A DNA stretch of 26,780 nt from an uncultured Bdellovibrio sp. (GCF_946478835.1 NZ_CAMLDV010000034.1:1-26780), one strand, 5' to 3'; numbered from the stretch's first letter, positions 7,917 through 15,947 are shown. The notes: generated from the letters alone by a model not told the origin. A program made the numbers and translations.

Positions 7917-8801
7917 ATGGTCCGATTCATGCTCGCCTTGCTTATCAGTTTTTCCGTGTTGGGAGCTTCAAGCGCTCACGCGGATATCTTGTTTGAGGGG
8001 TATTCCAAAATTCTCTCGGGAGAGCAACATATTGGTTACGTCATCAGCCGCTATGAATTCGACGCCAAAAAGAAACAATTCATCTCTACCTATTTCCTAA
8101 AAACCGGGAAAGGTCCCACGGAAATCACAGAAAGTTTAAAAGCCTATGCTGATGCCGAGCTGGGTCCCATTTCTTATGAGTATACGACGCTAGCGGGAAA
8201 AGAGAGCAAAACGATTGACGCAAAATTCAAAGCAGGAAATTTAAGCGCCGTCGTAAAACATAATGGCAAAATTCAACGCATCGAAAAGAAAGTTCCTAAA
8301 GGAACATTCCTTTCTACTTTCCTTGTCTATTTAATGTTGAAAAGTAAAGAAGGCTTGAAATCAGAAACGAATTACGAGTATCAAGCTATCGCTGAAGAAG
8401 ATGCCGCAATCTACAAAGGCCAGGCTCTTGTTGGAAAAGAAGAAACATTCAACGGATTTAAGGTCTTTAAAATTCTTAACACTTTCAAAGACATTAAATT
8501 CTTAAGCTACGTCAATGAACGCGGTGAAGTTCTTGGCACAAATGCCATGGGCCAAGGGATCACGACAGAACTTGTAGGCACACCTTCGGAAGCTACAACG
8601 GGACTTCCTTATAGTCCGACACTTTTGAAAACTCTTTTTGGTTCTGTTCCGGAAGGACAAGCCAATGTCGTGGTTAGATCAGCAAAATTAAAAGAAGCTG
8701 AATCAAAAGCACCAGCCCCATCCAAACAAATGGGAGTCCCTCAAGGACAAGGAATCATTCTTAAAGCTCAACCTGAGAAAGCGGATAGTAAAGGACACTA
8801 A
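7917..8801 (+). CDS. Exported protein of unknown function, upstream of nagZ
   Basis: I do not recognise a family with confidence. The 294-residue product has a clear signal peptide (MVRFMLALLISFSVLGASSA, cleavage after AHA at about 22) and then alternating beta-strand-like segments (EGYSKILSGEQHIGYVISRY, TYFLKTG, SYEYTTLAGK). Such segments are seen in periplasmic proteins of the LolA/DUF3108 type, but no diagnostic motif settles it. The last ~50 residues are Ala/Lys/Pro-rich and probably disordered. The stop lies two bases before the nagZ start, so the two genes form an operon and may act in the same envelope process. A periplasmic location is inferred from the signal peptide and the lack of a lipobox or further membrane segment. 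Confidence 0.7.
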   Translation: MVRFMLALLISFSVLGASSAHADILFEGYSKILSGEQHIGYVISRYEFDAKKKQFISTYFLKTGKGPTEITESLKAYADAELGPISYEYTTLAGKESKTIDAKFKAGNLSAVVKHNGKIQRIEKKVPKGTFLSTFLVYLMLKSKEGLKSETNYEYQAIAEEDAAIYKGQALVGKEETFNGFKVFKILNTFKDIKFLSYVNERGEVLGTNAMGQGITTELVGTPSEATTGLPYSPTLLKTLFGSVPEGQANVVVRSAKLKEAESKAPAPSKQMGVPQGQGIILKAQPEKADSKGH

Positions 8802-8803
8802 GC

Positions 8804-9916
8804 ATGAGCATGAATCACATCATTGGTCAGCATTTCTTCATCGGCGTTTCTGGACACGCTCTGACTGCTGACGAAAAGAAATTCATCGTAGAAAACAACA
8901 TCGGCGGCGTTTGTCTTTTCGGACGAAATGTCGCAGACCCAAAACAAGTTCACGATCTGTGCGCGGAAATTCAATCTCTTCGTCACAAGCAAGTTGATAA
9001 AGCTCCCCTTTTCATCGGCATCGATATGGAGGGCGGACGCGTTCATCGCTTAAAGCCGCCTTTCACTGTGTGGCCACCACTGCGCACACTTGGCGACCTT
9101 GATGCACCAACAGTTTCTTTCCATTTTGCGAATAAAATGGGACAGGAATTAAAATCGGTTGGTATTAATTTGGATTTTGCTCCCTGCGTGGATGTATTCA
9201 CAAATCCTGCAAACACTGTGATCGGTGACCGCTCAATCAGTTCAGATCCAGAGATGGTGGCTAAACATGCTTCCGCTTTGGTTCGCGGTTACATCAAGTC
9301 GGATATCATCACGTGCGCAAAACACTTCCCCGGTCACGGCAATACCGTCATTGATAGCCACGAAGATCTTCCGGTCGAAAATGTCGATATGGCTCGCTTG
9401 GAATCTTGCGAATTGATTCCGTTTAAAAAAACATTCAAAGCCCGCGTCGACATGGTCATGACTTCGCATATTAAATTCCCGAAAATTGATCCTGAGTGGC
9501 CCGTGACTTTGTCAGAAACTTTCATACAAAAAATCATCCGTGACGAGTGCCGATACCGTGGTTTGATCATCACCGATGACCTAGGCATGAAGGCGATGAC
9601 AAAACATTATGGAATTGAAGAAGTTCCTGTGCGCGCTCTGAGGGCCGGCGTTGATTTGCTTTTATATTGCAATGATCCTGAAGTGCCACCTCAAGCTTTC
9701 GAGGCAGTCCTTGAAGCAACAGCGCAAGGTTCTTTGCAAAAAACAGATTTAGAAGCGAGCTACCGTCGCATCATGGATCTAAAAAAAGCAAAGATCACAC
9801 AGCCTGATCCACTTCCGATGTCTGAAGTTGTTAACATCGTGGGACATCCTGACCATCTAAAGATCGCCTCTGCGATCGCCAATGGTCAAATCCCCGACGG
9901 TCTTCTTCCGGAATAG
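8804..9916 (+). CDS. nagZ: Beta-N-acetylhexosaminidase NagZ (glycoside hydrolase family 3)
   Basis: NagZ removes GlcNAc from GlcNAc-anhydroMurNAc (peptide) fragments in the cytosol during peptidoglycan recycling. The 370-residue protein has no signal peptide, as expected. It shows the GH3 NagZ hallmarks: FIGIDMEGGRVHRL at 70-83, the loop AKHFPGHGNTVIDSHEDLP with the general acid/base Asp184-His186 dyad (the His on this loop separates NagZ from other GH3 enzymes), and IITDDLGMKAM with the nucleophile at about Asp258. The length is typical of single-domain Gram-negative NagZ with a small C-terminal extension. It starts two bases after the preceding stop. Its product feeds into the salvage route served by the AmgK/MurU-like enzymes encoded at 810-2821. 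Confidence 0.93.
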   Translation: MSMNHIIGQHFFIGVSGHALTADEKKFIVENNIGGVCLFGRNVADPKQVHDLCAEIQSLRHKQVDKAPLFIGIDMEGGRVHRLKPPFTVWPPLRTLGDLDAPTVSFHFANKMGQELKSVGINLDFAPCVDVFTNPANTVIGDRSISSDPEMVAKHASALVRGYIKSDIITCAKHFPGHGNTVIDSHEDLPVENVDMARLESCELIPFKKTFKARVDMVMTSHIKFPKIDPEWPVTLSETFIQKIIRDECRYRGLIITDDLGMKAMTKHYGIEEVPVRALRAGVDLLLYCNDPEVPPQAFEAVLEATAQGSLQKTDLEASYRRIMDLKKAKITQPDPLPMSEVVNIVGHPDHLKIASAIANGQIPDGLLPE

Positions 9917-10039
9917 AACTGACAATCGCCCGAACAGGTCTGTAGTTATTTCAGGCCTACCCAAACCCATCTGCAACTGAGGGCCATCTTGAGTGGCCCG
10001 GGAATTGATAATGCATCTCCTGATATCACAGGAGTACCT

Positions 10040-11410
10040 ATGGGTTTTAATATGGACGACGACAAGTCAAATAATAAGGATCAGCTGAGTCTTTTCGACT
10101 TTCAGATGCCCAAGGCCGACTTCGTTCCTGCGAAAAAAGAAGAAGGCTCTGCAGCCATTGATTTTGATGTTTGGATGATGGCCCACCGAGAACCTGAACA
10201 AAGCAAGACATCTCGCTTTATGACTGTTTCTGCCGTTGTTCATGCGGCGGCGATTTTGTTAATCGCCATGATGACAGTTCCTCTTGTTGAGCAGGCAAAA
10301 ACTGAAACGATCACAATTGAAATCGAAGACGTGAAACCTCCAGTAAAAATGGCGCGTGGTGCTCCGGTACCGCCAACTCAAGGAGGAACGCCAGTTAAAG
10401 AAACGACTCCTGTCGTTGAGAAGCTTGAAGATGCTGGCAGCCCTAACGACGTTATCGCCGCAAAACCAAAAGCCACTTCCAAAGCTGTCGCCAAAGCGAA
10501 GGCAGCGACTCCGAAAGCCAAAGCCTCTGCAAAGGTCGCAGCTCACGCAACTCCGAAGGCTGGTGTTGCGAAAACGGCAGGAAGAAGCATTGCTCCTAAA
10601 GCGACAATGAAAGCGGTTCCGATGACCATCGATGACATTGATGCTCCAGAACTTGATGAAGGCGAAGTGGCCAACGCTAAAGTCGCTTCGCAAATGAATG
10701 AAGACTTTAACGAAGACTTTGAAAACATCGATAACTCAAGAAGAGCGGCTCTTGAAAAAGAGAAGAAATCCATGGATGCCATGGCGGCAGCTCTTGCTGC
10801 TGAACAAGACGAAAATCTCAACGCTCTTGATGAAGCGAACAAAGAAGAAGCTTCTCGTTTAGCAGCAGCGCAGGATTCTTTGCGTAAGAAAAATGCCAAC
10901 GCCATTGCTTCTGCACTTGCCTCTGAAAAAGCGGCGGCCGCAGCAACTGCTCGTGAAGCCGCGGCTCGCGAGGCAGCGGCAAAACGTGCAGGTCTTGGTG
11001 GAAACGGAAATGGTCTTGGTACTAAAGAAGGTTCCGGCGCAGGCAATACAGGATCTCAAGGCCCAGGAACTCAAGTAGCAGGAATGCCGCAAGGAGTTCG
11101 CAGCCTTGATCAACTTCGTCAGATGCCGGGAAACCCGCGCCCACAGTATGATCGCGAAGAGCGTCGTCGTGGTGACCAAGGTAAAGTGGCCTTTGTTGCT
11201 TACATCAGCAAAGAAGGCTACCCAAGTCAGTTCCGTATGATTTCATCGACGGGATTTAGAAACCTAGACGCAAAAACTTTGGCCGCTCTTAAAAAATGGC
11301 GCTTCTATCCAGGACAAGAGGGATGGGTTGAACTTCCATTCCGTTGGGACTTAAAAGGCGGAATTCAAGAAGACGGCGGATTGTTACGCCGAAGTGTAAG
11401 CCGTCGCTAA
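10040..11410 (+). CDS. TonB-like energy-transducing protein
   Basis: TonB-family proteins couple the inner-membrane proton motive force to outer-membrane receptors or envelope machines. I start at ATG 10040, six bases after AGGAG; a TTG at 9989 in the same frame lacks a ribosome site. The 456-residue product has an unusual ~60-residue cytoplasmic N-terminus containing DQLSLFDFQMPKADFVP, then a membrane helix near 62-82 (MTVSAVVHAAAILLIAMMTV) and an Ala/Lys/Pro-rich span. A helical, probably coiled-coil Ala/Glu-rich region follows (about 205-305), then a Gly-rich hinge and a TonB C-terminal domain (about 350-440) with KVAFVAYISKEGYPSQFRMI and ALKKWRFYPGQEGWVELPFR. The helix lacks an obvious conserved TonB 'SHLS' His. 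No exbB/exbD genes are adjacent. The stop is nine bases from the stop of the convergent protease gene, leaving no room for a terminator. Confidence 0.8.
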   Translation: MGFNMDDDKSNNKDQLSLFDFQMPKADFVPAKKEEGSAAIDFDVWMMAHREPEQSKTSRFMTVSAVVHAAAILLIAMMTVPLVEQAKTETITIEIEDVKPPVKMARGAPVPPTQGGTPVKETTPVVEKLEDAGSPNDVIAAKPKATSKAVAKAKAATPKAKASAKVAAHATPKAGVAKTAGRSIAPKATMKAVPMTIDDIDAPELDEGEVANAKVASQMNEDFNEDFENIDNSRRAALEKEKKSMDAMAAALAAEQDENLNALDEANKEEASRLAAAQDSLRKKNANAIASALASEKAAAAATAREAAAREAAAKRAGLGGNGNGLGTKEGSGAGNTGSQGPGTQVAGMPQGVRSLDQLRQMPGNPRPQYDREERRRGDQGKVAFVAYISKEGYPSQFRMISSTGFRNLDAKTLAALKKWRFYPGQEGWVELPFRWDLKGGIQEDGGLLRRSVSRR

Positions 11411-11419
11411 TTAAAAAAC

Positions 11420-12463
11420 TTACTTCATGTAAGTGACACTATAGAGGGACTCTTTGAGTTCCTCTTTTGTTATCCAGATATTACCTTGTTCGCAGCGATT
11501 GCGAAACTTTGGATAGTAAGTGGAACAATCACTTCCCCACGTATTGCGAATCAAGTAATGGCATTGACCTTTGATCATACGACGAGCGGCAATGACGCTT
11601 GAATGATCGGCGTGCCTGTTGTCTCCTCCTTCATCGGGAGGCATGATCGTATAGGCGTTGTAACCAATCGCTGACACACGACCATTTTCTAATGCTGAAT
11701 CAATCGTCGCAAAAAGTTTTGCAGCACCTTCGTCTTTGGTGATCTCCCCTTTTTTTATTTTCTCTTCGTACTGCGCAAGATCGTCACCGAACTTCACCAT
11801 TACAGGAACTAAAGGGACAGGCCAAGGTTTGCGGTGACAGCGCTTATCCAGTTCCGTTTCATAAACATCGGCCATGGCCACAGAAAGTGGATCGACGATT
11901 GCTGAAGTAAAATCTGTTTGCGGGCGAAACAAGGGACATCGATTGACGTCTTGGTAGCTTTTATTTTTTTTGTAGTGTATGCGCGCGATGTTTTTTAAAA
12001 ACTGCGTCTGATTTTTTTCGGTGGAAGGAAAATTCTTTTCCGCACACATGCCTTTAGAATTCGCAAGCATGATTGTCGTGTCTTCTTGCCCGCCTGTATC
12101 TGTAAGACCCGCTGAATTTAGAATGTTTTTTGGATCGTACTTTCCAGCAGCCTCTTTACGATGTGTCTGCACGCGGTTGTAGAAATCTGGATTTTCCTGC
12201 AAATAATTTTTCACTTCAGGTTGCGAAGAGTTTTCGAGTTGATAAGGGTCCGCCAGAATGAACGTCGATGCGATGTCGGTAGCAGAAACTCTTTGTTTTA
12301 CTCTTTGAGAAATAAGATCGGCTGAGGTGTAAGCAAAACACCAGCTAAGGTCTCCTTGGTCGCGATTAGGACCCAGCTCAGATCGATAATCGATGCTGGA
12401 ACACGACTCTTTAGCGTGAGCGATGGAGATAAAAAAACTAAGAACGATCAGAAAAGCCTTCAT
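11420..12463 (-). CDS. Exported papain-like (C1 family) cysteine protease
   Basis: The 347-residue product has a signal peptide (MKAFLIVLSFFISIAHA) and the full papain active site in the right order and spacing. Gln36 (oxyanion hole) lies six residues before Cys42 in QGDLSWCFAYTSAD, exactly as Gln19 and Cys25 in papain. His287 is in ADHSSVIAARR and Asn307 in YLIRNTWG, matching papain 'NHAVAAVGY' and 'IKNSWG'. The usual CGSCWAF is altered to DLSWCFAY, moving the Trp to the other side of the nucleophile and removing one disulfide cysteine. Papain-like proteases carry long inserts between Cys and His here (about 245 residues). There is no obvious inhibitory propeptide before the Cys. It is probably periplasmic or secreted; in a predator a role on prey proteins is possible but unproven. 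Confidence 0.8.
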   Translation of the reverse strand: MKAFLIVLSFFISIAHAKESCSSIDYRSELGPNRDQGDLSWCFAYTSADLISQRVKQRVSATDIASTFILADPYQLENSSQPEVKNYLQENPDFYNRVQTHRKEAAGKYDPKNILNSAGLTDTGGQEDTTIMLANSKGMCAEKNFPSTEKNQTQFLKNIARIHYKKNKSYQDVNRCPLFRPQTDFTSAIVDPLSVAMADVYETELDKRCHRKPWPVPLVPVMVKFGDDLAQYEEKIKKGEITKDEGAAKLFATIDSALENGRVSAIGYNAYTIMPPDEGGDNRHADHSSVIAARRMIKGQCHYLIRNTWGSDCSTYYPKFRNRCEQGNIWITKEELKESLYSVTYMK

Positions 12464-12516
12464 ATACCAAAGACTTATCGGATTCCGAGAAGAGGACTTT
12501 AAGAATCCAGGGAAAC

Positions 12517-12547
12517 AAAAAAAGCCCTTGGGAGCGACCCAAAGGCT
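12517..12547 (-). terminator. Intrinsic terminator of the small lysine-rich gene
   Basis: Read on the minus strand, AGCCTTTGGG-TCGCT-CCCAAGGGCT is a 10-bp stem with one U-G wobble and a 5-base loop, followed by a run of seven T. It lies 28 bases after the stop of the 42-residue ORF and ahead of the protease gene, so the protease needs its own promoter. Confidence 0.88.
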
Positions 12548-12575
12548 TATCTAAGTACTTAAAATCAATAAGCAA

Positions 12576-12704
12576 TTAGTCTTTAAAAAGCACTTTCGCA
12601 GACTTAGTAGTGCCTTTAGTGCGCACAGCTGCTTTACGCTTTTTACCGCTAGTAGATTTTTTCTTTTCGCGGATGTATTCAAGTTTTTTTGTTTTAGAAG
12701 CCAT
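12576..12704 (-). CDS. Small lysine-rich basic protein, 42 residues
   Basis: The product begins MASKTKKLEYIREKKKSTSG and ends SAKVLFKD. It has 16 Lys/Arg and only three acidic residues in 42, with no hydrophobic core. A textbook ribosome site (AGGAG, five bases before ATG) and a strong terminator 28 bases after the stop make it a real gene despite its size. It lies 36 bases after the beta-barrel gene on the same strand. The composition suggests binding to nucleic acid or the ribosome, like small basic ribosome-associated or nucleoid proteins. I do not recognise a named family, so the function is inference only. Confidence 0.8.
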   Translation of the reverse strand: MASKTKKLEYIREKKKSTSGKKRKAAVRTKGTTKSAKVLFKD

Positions 12705-12740
12705 GGTCTCTCCTGAGTTTTTAACGGAACGAGTTAATTA

Positions 12741-13565
12741 TCAAAACGGAATCTCCAAGTCAACCGAATGGCGGTAATCTCCCGAGATTTGCGGATTTCC
12801 CTGATAAGCGTAGTTTAAAGCGAATCTAGGGCCTTTAAAACCCACTCCCGCAGTAATTAGTTCCCTTTTTTCGTCCGTGTCGTTGGAATACCCGAAGCGA
12901 GTAATAATAAATTGGTTCACGTAGGTCTCGATCCCGGCCATATAAATCGACTCGGAAGTGGCATCCAGGCGGAAGCGCACCATGGCCTGGTAGATATAAT
13001 TAAATCCTCCGCCCACGGAAGTTTTTGGGCGAAAGGCTTCCGGGATGTCCTTGTTTTCTCCAAAAACATTGTAAACAACCAAGGCCCAACCGATGTGGGA
13101 CTTTGGAGTATAGATCAGACCCAAATCCCCGTTTACTTGACGATAAGAAGAGTTCGGCAGTTTGAATTCAAAGTAGTGACCCGTGATTCCGAAAGCCCAT
13201 TTATCCATAACGAATTCTGCAAGCGACATGTTGATATCGCTGAACTTCAACTCCCCTTGTGGAACGTCAGATTTCTTTTGTACGTAGCCCAAAGCGGCTG
13301 GCAAAAAACTTTCCGGCGAGTTGTCACTCAACGTGATTGCCAATTCGTCTTTGGCAAATGACGAAAAAAGATAATGGCCTTTTAAGTGCACCAAAGTTGC
13401 TGGATTCAAGAATGAAGCATCGCCTGCTTCCACCGCCGCACGTCCAGTTCCGCCCGTTGCTGCCGAGATTGAGGAATTATAAACTTGGGCCGACGCTGCG
13501 TTCACGATAAGATAAACAAATAAAAAAACAGGAAGTTTTTTAATTAAGCTCAAAGGATGGGGCAT
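12741..13565 (-). CDS. Outer-membrane beta-barrel protein (FadL/PorV-like N-terminus)
   Basis: The 274-residue product has a signal peptide (MPHPLSLIKKLPVFLFVYLI, cleavage after ASA) and then AATGGTGRAAVEAGDASFLN with PATL, the 'G.gRa....da....NPA.l' entry seen in FadL/OMPP1 and PorV/UPF0164-type barrels. The rest alternates amphipathic strands rich in Tyr, Phe and Gly (KWAFGITGHYFEFKLP, GPRFALNYAYQG) and ends in Phe (VDLEIPF), the terminal signature read by the BAM complex. It is probably a 12-14 strand barrel of unknown cargo. A GAGGTG ribosome site seven bases upstream fixes the ATG at 13565, which overlaps the ATG of the opposite-strand M23 gene inside one CATG. Confidence 0.75.
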   Translation of the reverse strand: MPHPLSLIKKLPVFLFVYLIVNAASAQVYNSSISAATGGTGRAAVEAGDASFLNPATLVHLKGHYLFSSFAKDELAITLSDNSPESFLPAALGYVQKKSDVPQGELKFSDINMSLAEFVMDKWAFGITGHYFEFKLPNSSYRQVNGDLGLIYTPKSHIGWALVVYNVFGENKDIPEAFRPKTSVGGGFNYIYQAMVRFRLDATSESIYMAGIETYVNQFIITRFGYSNDTDEKRELITAGVGFKGPRFALNYAYQGNPQISGDYRHSVDLEIPF

Positions 13566-14670
13566 GACTTTTCACCTCGCAAGTATCGTGAGTGCGTTTC
13601 TTTTAGCATTCACATCCTACCAATCGGTCCACGCCGGAGCCAACACTTTTACTGCTAAACCTGTACGTCTTGGCGACAACCTTCTTTCTATTTTGCGCCA
13701 ACAAGGATTTTCAGAAAAACAACGCGAACAAGTTCTCGCTTCCGATAAAGGCCTTCGCAATTTATTTCTCACTCTCGATACTCGATATCTTGTCAGAAAA
13801 TCCGGTAACGAAGTTGAACTTCGCATGTTTGATTCGCAAACTTCAGCAGCTTTCCGCATTCTTAAAAAAGGAGCGAGCGTTCAAGCGGGCGCTTATAAAC
13901 CCAACTACAAAACAACTCACGCTCGCATTGACGGTCGCGTGTATGGTTCGCTTCTTGGCAGTGTGCTTGCGAAAATAAACAGTAATTGGGTGGCGACTCG
14001 GTTTATGGATGCCTACGTTTTTGATATGGCTTCATCGCGCGATGTGGCTCGCGGCGCACGCTTTTGGTTTACGGTGGAAAAGAAATATGAAGCTGGTCAG
14101 TTTGTAAAATATGGTGAGGTTCTGCAGACTTCGCTAGAGATCGACGGTTCTCCAGTTCAAAAAAAGTTTGTTCGTTATAAAGATGGCGGTGTGTTTTTCA
14201 GTGCTCAGGATTTGATAGAAGATCGCCCCTTCTTTGCACCGGTTGAATACATCAAAGTGGCCAGCCGCTTTAAACCCAATCGCCTTCACCCGATCACCGG
14301 CCGCTTGCAACCGCATTTAGGAATTGATTTTGAGTTGCCCGTGGGTGAACCCGTTTTTGCCCCTCGCAAAGGAACTGTTGTGCGCTATGGGCACAATCAC
14401 GCCGCTGGAAACTACATCGTGCTTTTGCATTCCAACGGCATGGAGACAGCCTACAATCACCTTTACCGCATCGATAAAAAAATTCGTCAGGGTCTGAAGG
14501 TCAACGTCGGAGAAAAAATTGCGGAAGTCGGTTGCACAGGTTACTGCACTCGCGCGCATTTGCATTTCGCAGTAAAGAAAAAGGGTCGCATGGTCGACCC
14601 TATTAAATACATCAAATCTTATCCGCCACAGATGGAGCGCCTTTTAGAAGAGCGCGTGGCTAGTAATTAA
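13564..14670 (+). CDS. M23 family metallo-endopeptidase (LytM/MepM-like peptidoglycan hydrolase)
   Basis: M23 enzymes cut peptide crosslinks in peptidoglycan in the periplasm. The 368-residue product has a signal peptide (MTFHLASIVSAFLLAFTSYQ, cleavage near VHA) and an N-terminal segment PVRLGDNLLSILRQQGFSEK that resembles the OapA/LysM-like region of MepM. A mixed middle domain follows, then the catalytic domain (about 245-350). All metal and catalytic residues are present: His251 and Asp255 (HLGIDFE), His299 (YNHL), and His332 and His334 (HLHF). The enzyme therefore looks active rather than an EnvC-type degenerate activator. AAAGGA six bases upstream supports the ATG at 13564. The start codon overlaps the divergent barrel gene and the stop overlaps the convergent lipoprotein gene. 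Confidence 0.9.
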   Translation: MTFHLASIVSAFLLAFTSYQSVHAGANTFTAKPVRLGDNLLSILRQQGFSEKQREQVLASDKGLRNLFLTLDTRYLVRKSGNEVELRMFDSQTSAAFRILKKGASVQAGAYKPNYKTTHARIDGRVYGSLLGSVLAKINSNWVATRFMDAYVFDMASSRDVARGARFWFTVEKKYEAGQFVKYGEVLQTSLEIDGSPVQKKFVRYKDGGVFFSAQDLIEDRPFFAPVEYIKVASRFKPNRLHPITGRLQPHLGIDFELPVGEPVFAPRKGTVVRYGHNHAAGNYIVLLHSNGMETAYNHLYRIDKKIRQGLKVNVGEKIAEVGCTGYCTRAHLHFAVKKKGRMVDPIKYIKSYPPQMERLLEERVASN

Positions 14671-15947
14671 TCACGAGTACAAACAGTTACGAAGTGCAGA
14701 CACTTACTTGTTGGTGTAGCGCCACCGTAGCTACCGTTCGGACGGAAGCATTCTTTTGATAAATCATATTCGACTTCGGCAAAGCCTTTGGCAGCAAGGT
14801 TTTCTTCTTTGTAGCAAGAAATACCGTTTTTAGGAACAACGCAACCACGCAGAGGATTTACATCCCATTGATCAGCACGCAAATGGCGGCGCATGATGCT
14901 AAGTTCAGTGCGCACATTGGCATCCTTCATTTGAGCATATGTAAGAGCGGGACAAAGTGACGCCGCATCTTGAGAGCGAATCACCGCATATTTTCTATTG
15001 CAGTTCCAATTTTTTGCCCCAACACCTGGCGAGGCCAAGTCAGTCTCAATCACTTGTGCAAGAGTGCGATTTGGATTTGTCGAAGCGTTGGTTCCTGGTA
15101 GAGGAGTAAATGTAAGACTATAACCCTTACCATAAGCCGTTTTCACAGGATAAGCGCTGCTTGGTGAACGCACTTTATAAACTTCTTCAGCATTCGTCGG
15201 CATATATGTCAAAGCCAGAATACCTGCACTCATAAAGATATTGCGGAACTCTTCCGCCAATTCTTCGCTGGCGTTAAAGCTGATTCCTGAATCCATCACA
15301 CGCTGCTCTGGTGAGAACGGGAAATAGTTTGCCGTCACACCTTTTTGAACTTCGTTGTTTTGATTTGCCGTCAAGAAAGAATCCATCACCAACGCATCAG
15401 TGAGAGTTCCCACCATCGGAATAATATCAGACCACAAAGTCACTTGACTGTTTGTCGTGTAAACATCCGTCAGACTGTTTTTCACACGGATACCCACTGT
15501 AGGAACAGCACCCGCATTTGCAGGTGAATCTTGCAAAAACTCTTTGTATTGATTCAACGACAAAGACGTCGCTGGATAAACTGGTTTGAAGTTTTGATCA
15601 GCATAATCAAAGAACTCATCTTTGATTTTGATCCCGCCCGTCGTAAAGGCACCCGCTTGCAAAGACGTAAATGCTTTATTGTTGCGAAGATGAGTTTCAG
15701 CACAAGAGTTATAAGTAATTGTGTCAAAGCCCGCATCGTACGCAAAAGGAATGCTCGACACTTTTGAGGCCGTAGTTGTGCCATATTTGGCAGATAACGC
15801 AGCATCTGACGTGCCTGCGCTTAGAGTGCTATCCAATTCAGAATCGAATCCTGCCTTACCGCAGTTTTGAAACGACACGACAAGAATAAAGGAGGCAACA
15901 ATGCCGCTGGCGGCTCGCCATGTCGTCTTATTCAAACGTACTTTCAT
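14667..15947 (-). CDS. Putative lipoprotein of unknown function with FQNCG signal
   Basis: I do not recognise a domain. I chose ATG 15947, preceded by GGGGAGA, over an upstream GTG at 15965. The 426-residue product begins with a basic n-region and a hydrophobic segment (SGIVASFILVVSFQNCGKAG) ending at Cys29. The -3 to -1 residues are Phe-Gln-Asn rather than the canonical Leu-Ala/Ser-Gly/Ala, but I recall FQNCG as a recurrent lipoprotein-type signal in Bdellovibrio proteins, so lipidation at Cys29 is plausible. The remainder is a soluble mixed chain with several later cysteines, including the C-terminal CLHFVTVCTRD, which could form disulfides. The stop overlaps the M23 stop within TTAA. The 160 bases upstream of the start also carry the divergent galU control region. 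Confidence 0.65.
   Translation of the reverse strand: MKVRLNKTTWRAASGIVASFILVVSFQNCGKAGFDSELDSTLSAGTSDAALSAKYGTTTASKVSSIPFAYDAGFDTITYNSCAETHLRNNKAFTSLQAGAFTTGGIKIKDEFFDYADQNFKPVYPATSLSLNQYKEFLQDSPANAGAVPTVGIRVKNSLTDVYTTNSQVTLWSDIIPMVGTLTDALVMDSFLTANQNNEVQKGVTANYFPFSPEQRVMDSGISFNASEELAEEFRNIFMSAGILALTYMPTNAEEVYKVRSPSSAYPVKTAYGKGYSLTFTPLPGTNASTNPNRTLAQVIETDLASPGVGAKNWNCNRKYAVIRSQDAASLCPALTYAQMKDANVRTELSIMRRHLRADQWDVNPLRGCVVPKNGISCYKEENLAAKGFAEVEYDLSKECFRPNGSYGGATPTSKCLHFVTVCTRD

Noticed and set aside
10543..11046. 167-residue Ala/Ser-rich open frame opposite the TonB-like gene
   Set aside because: Reverse-frame image of the Ala/Lys-rich linker; no initiation signals.
13415..13565. A later start for the beta-barrel gene that would remove the overlap with the M23 gene
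   Set aside because: The ATG at 13565 has a strong GAGGTG site at correct spacing and gives a normal signal peptide; alternatives such as the TTG at residue 5 have no better site.
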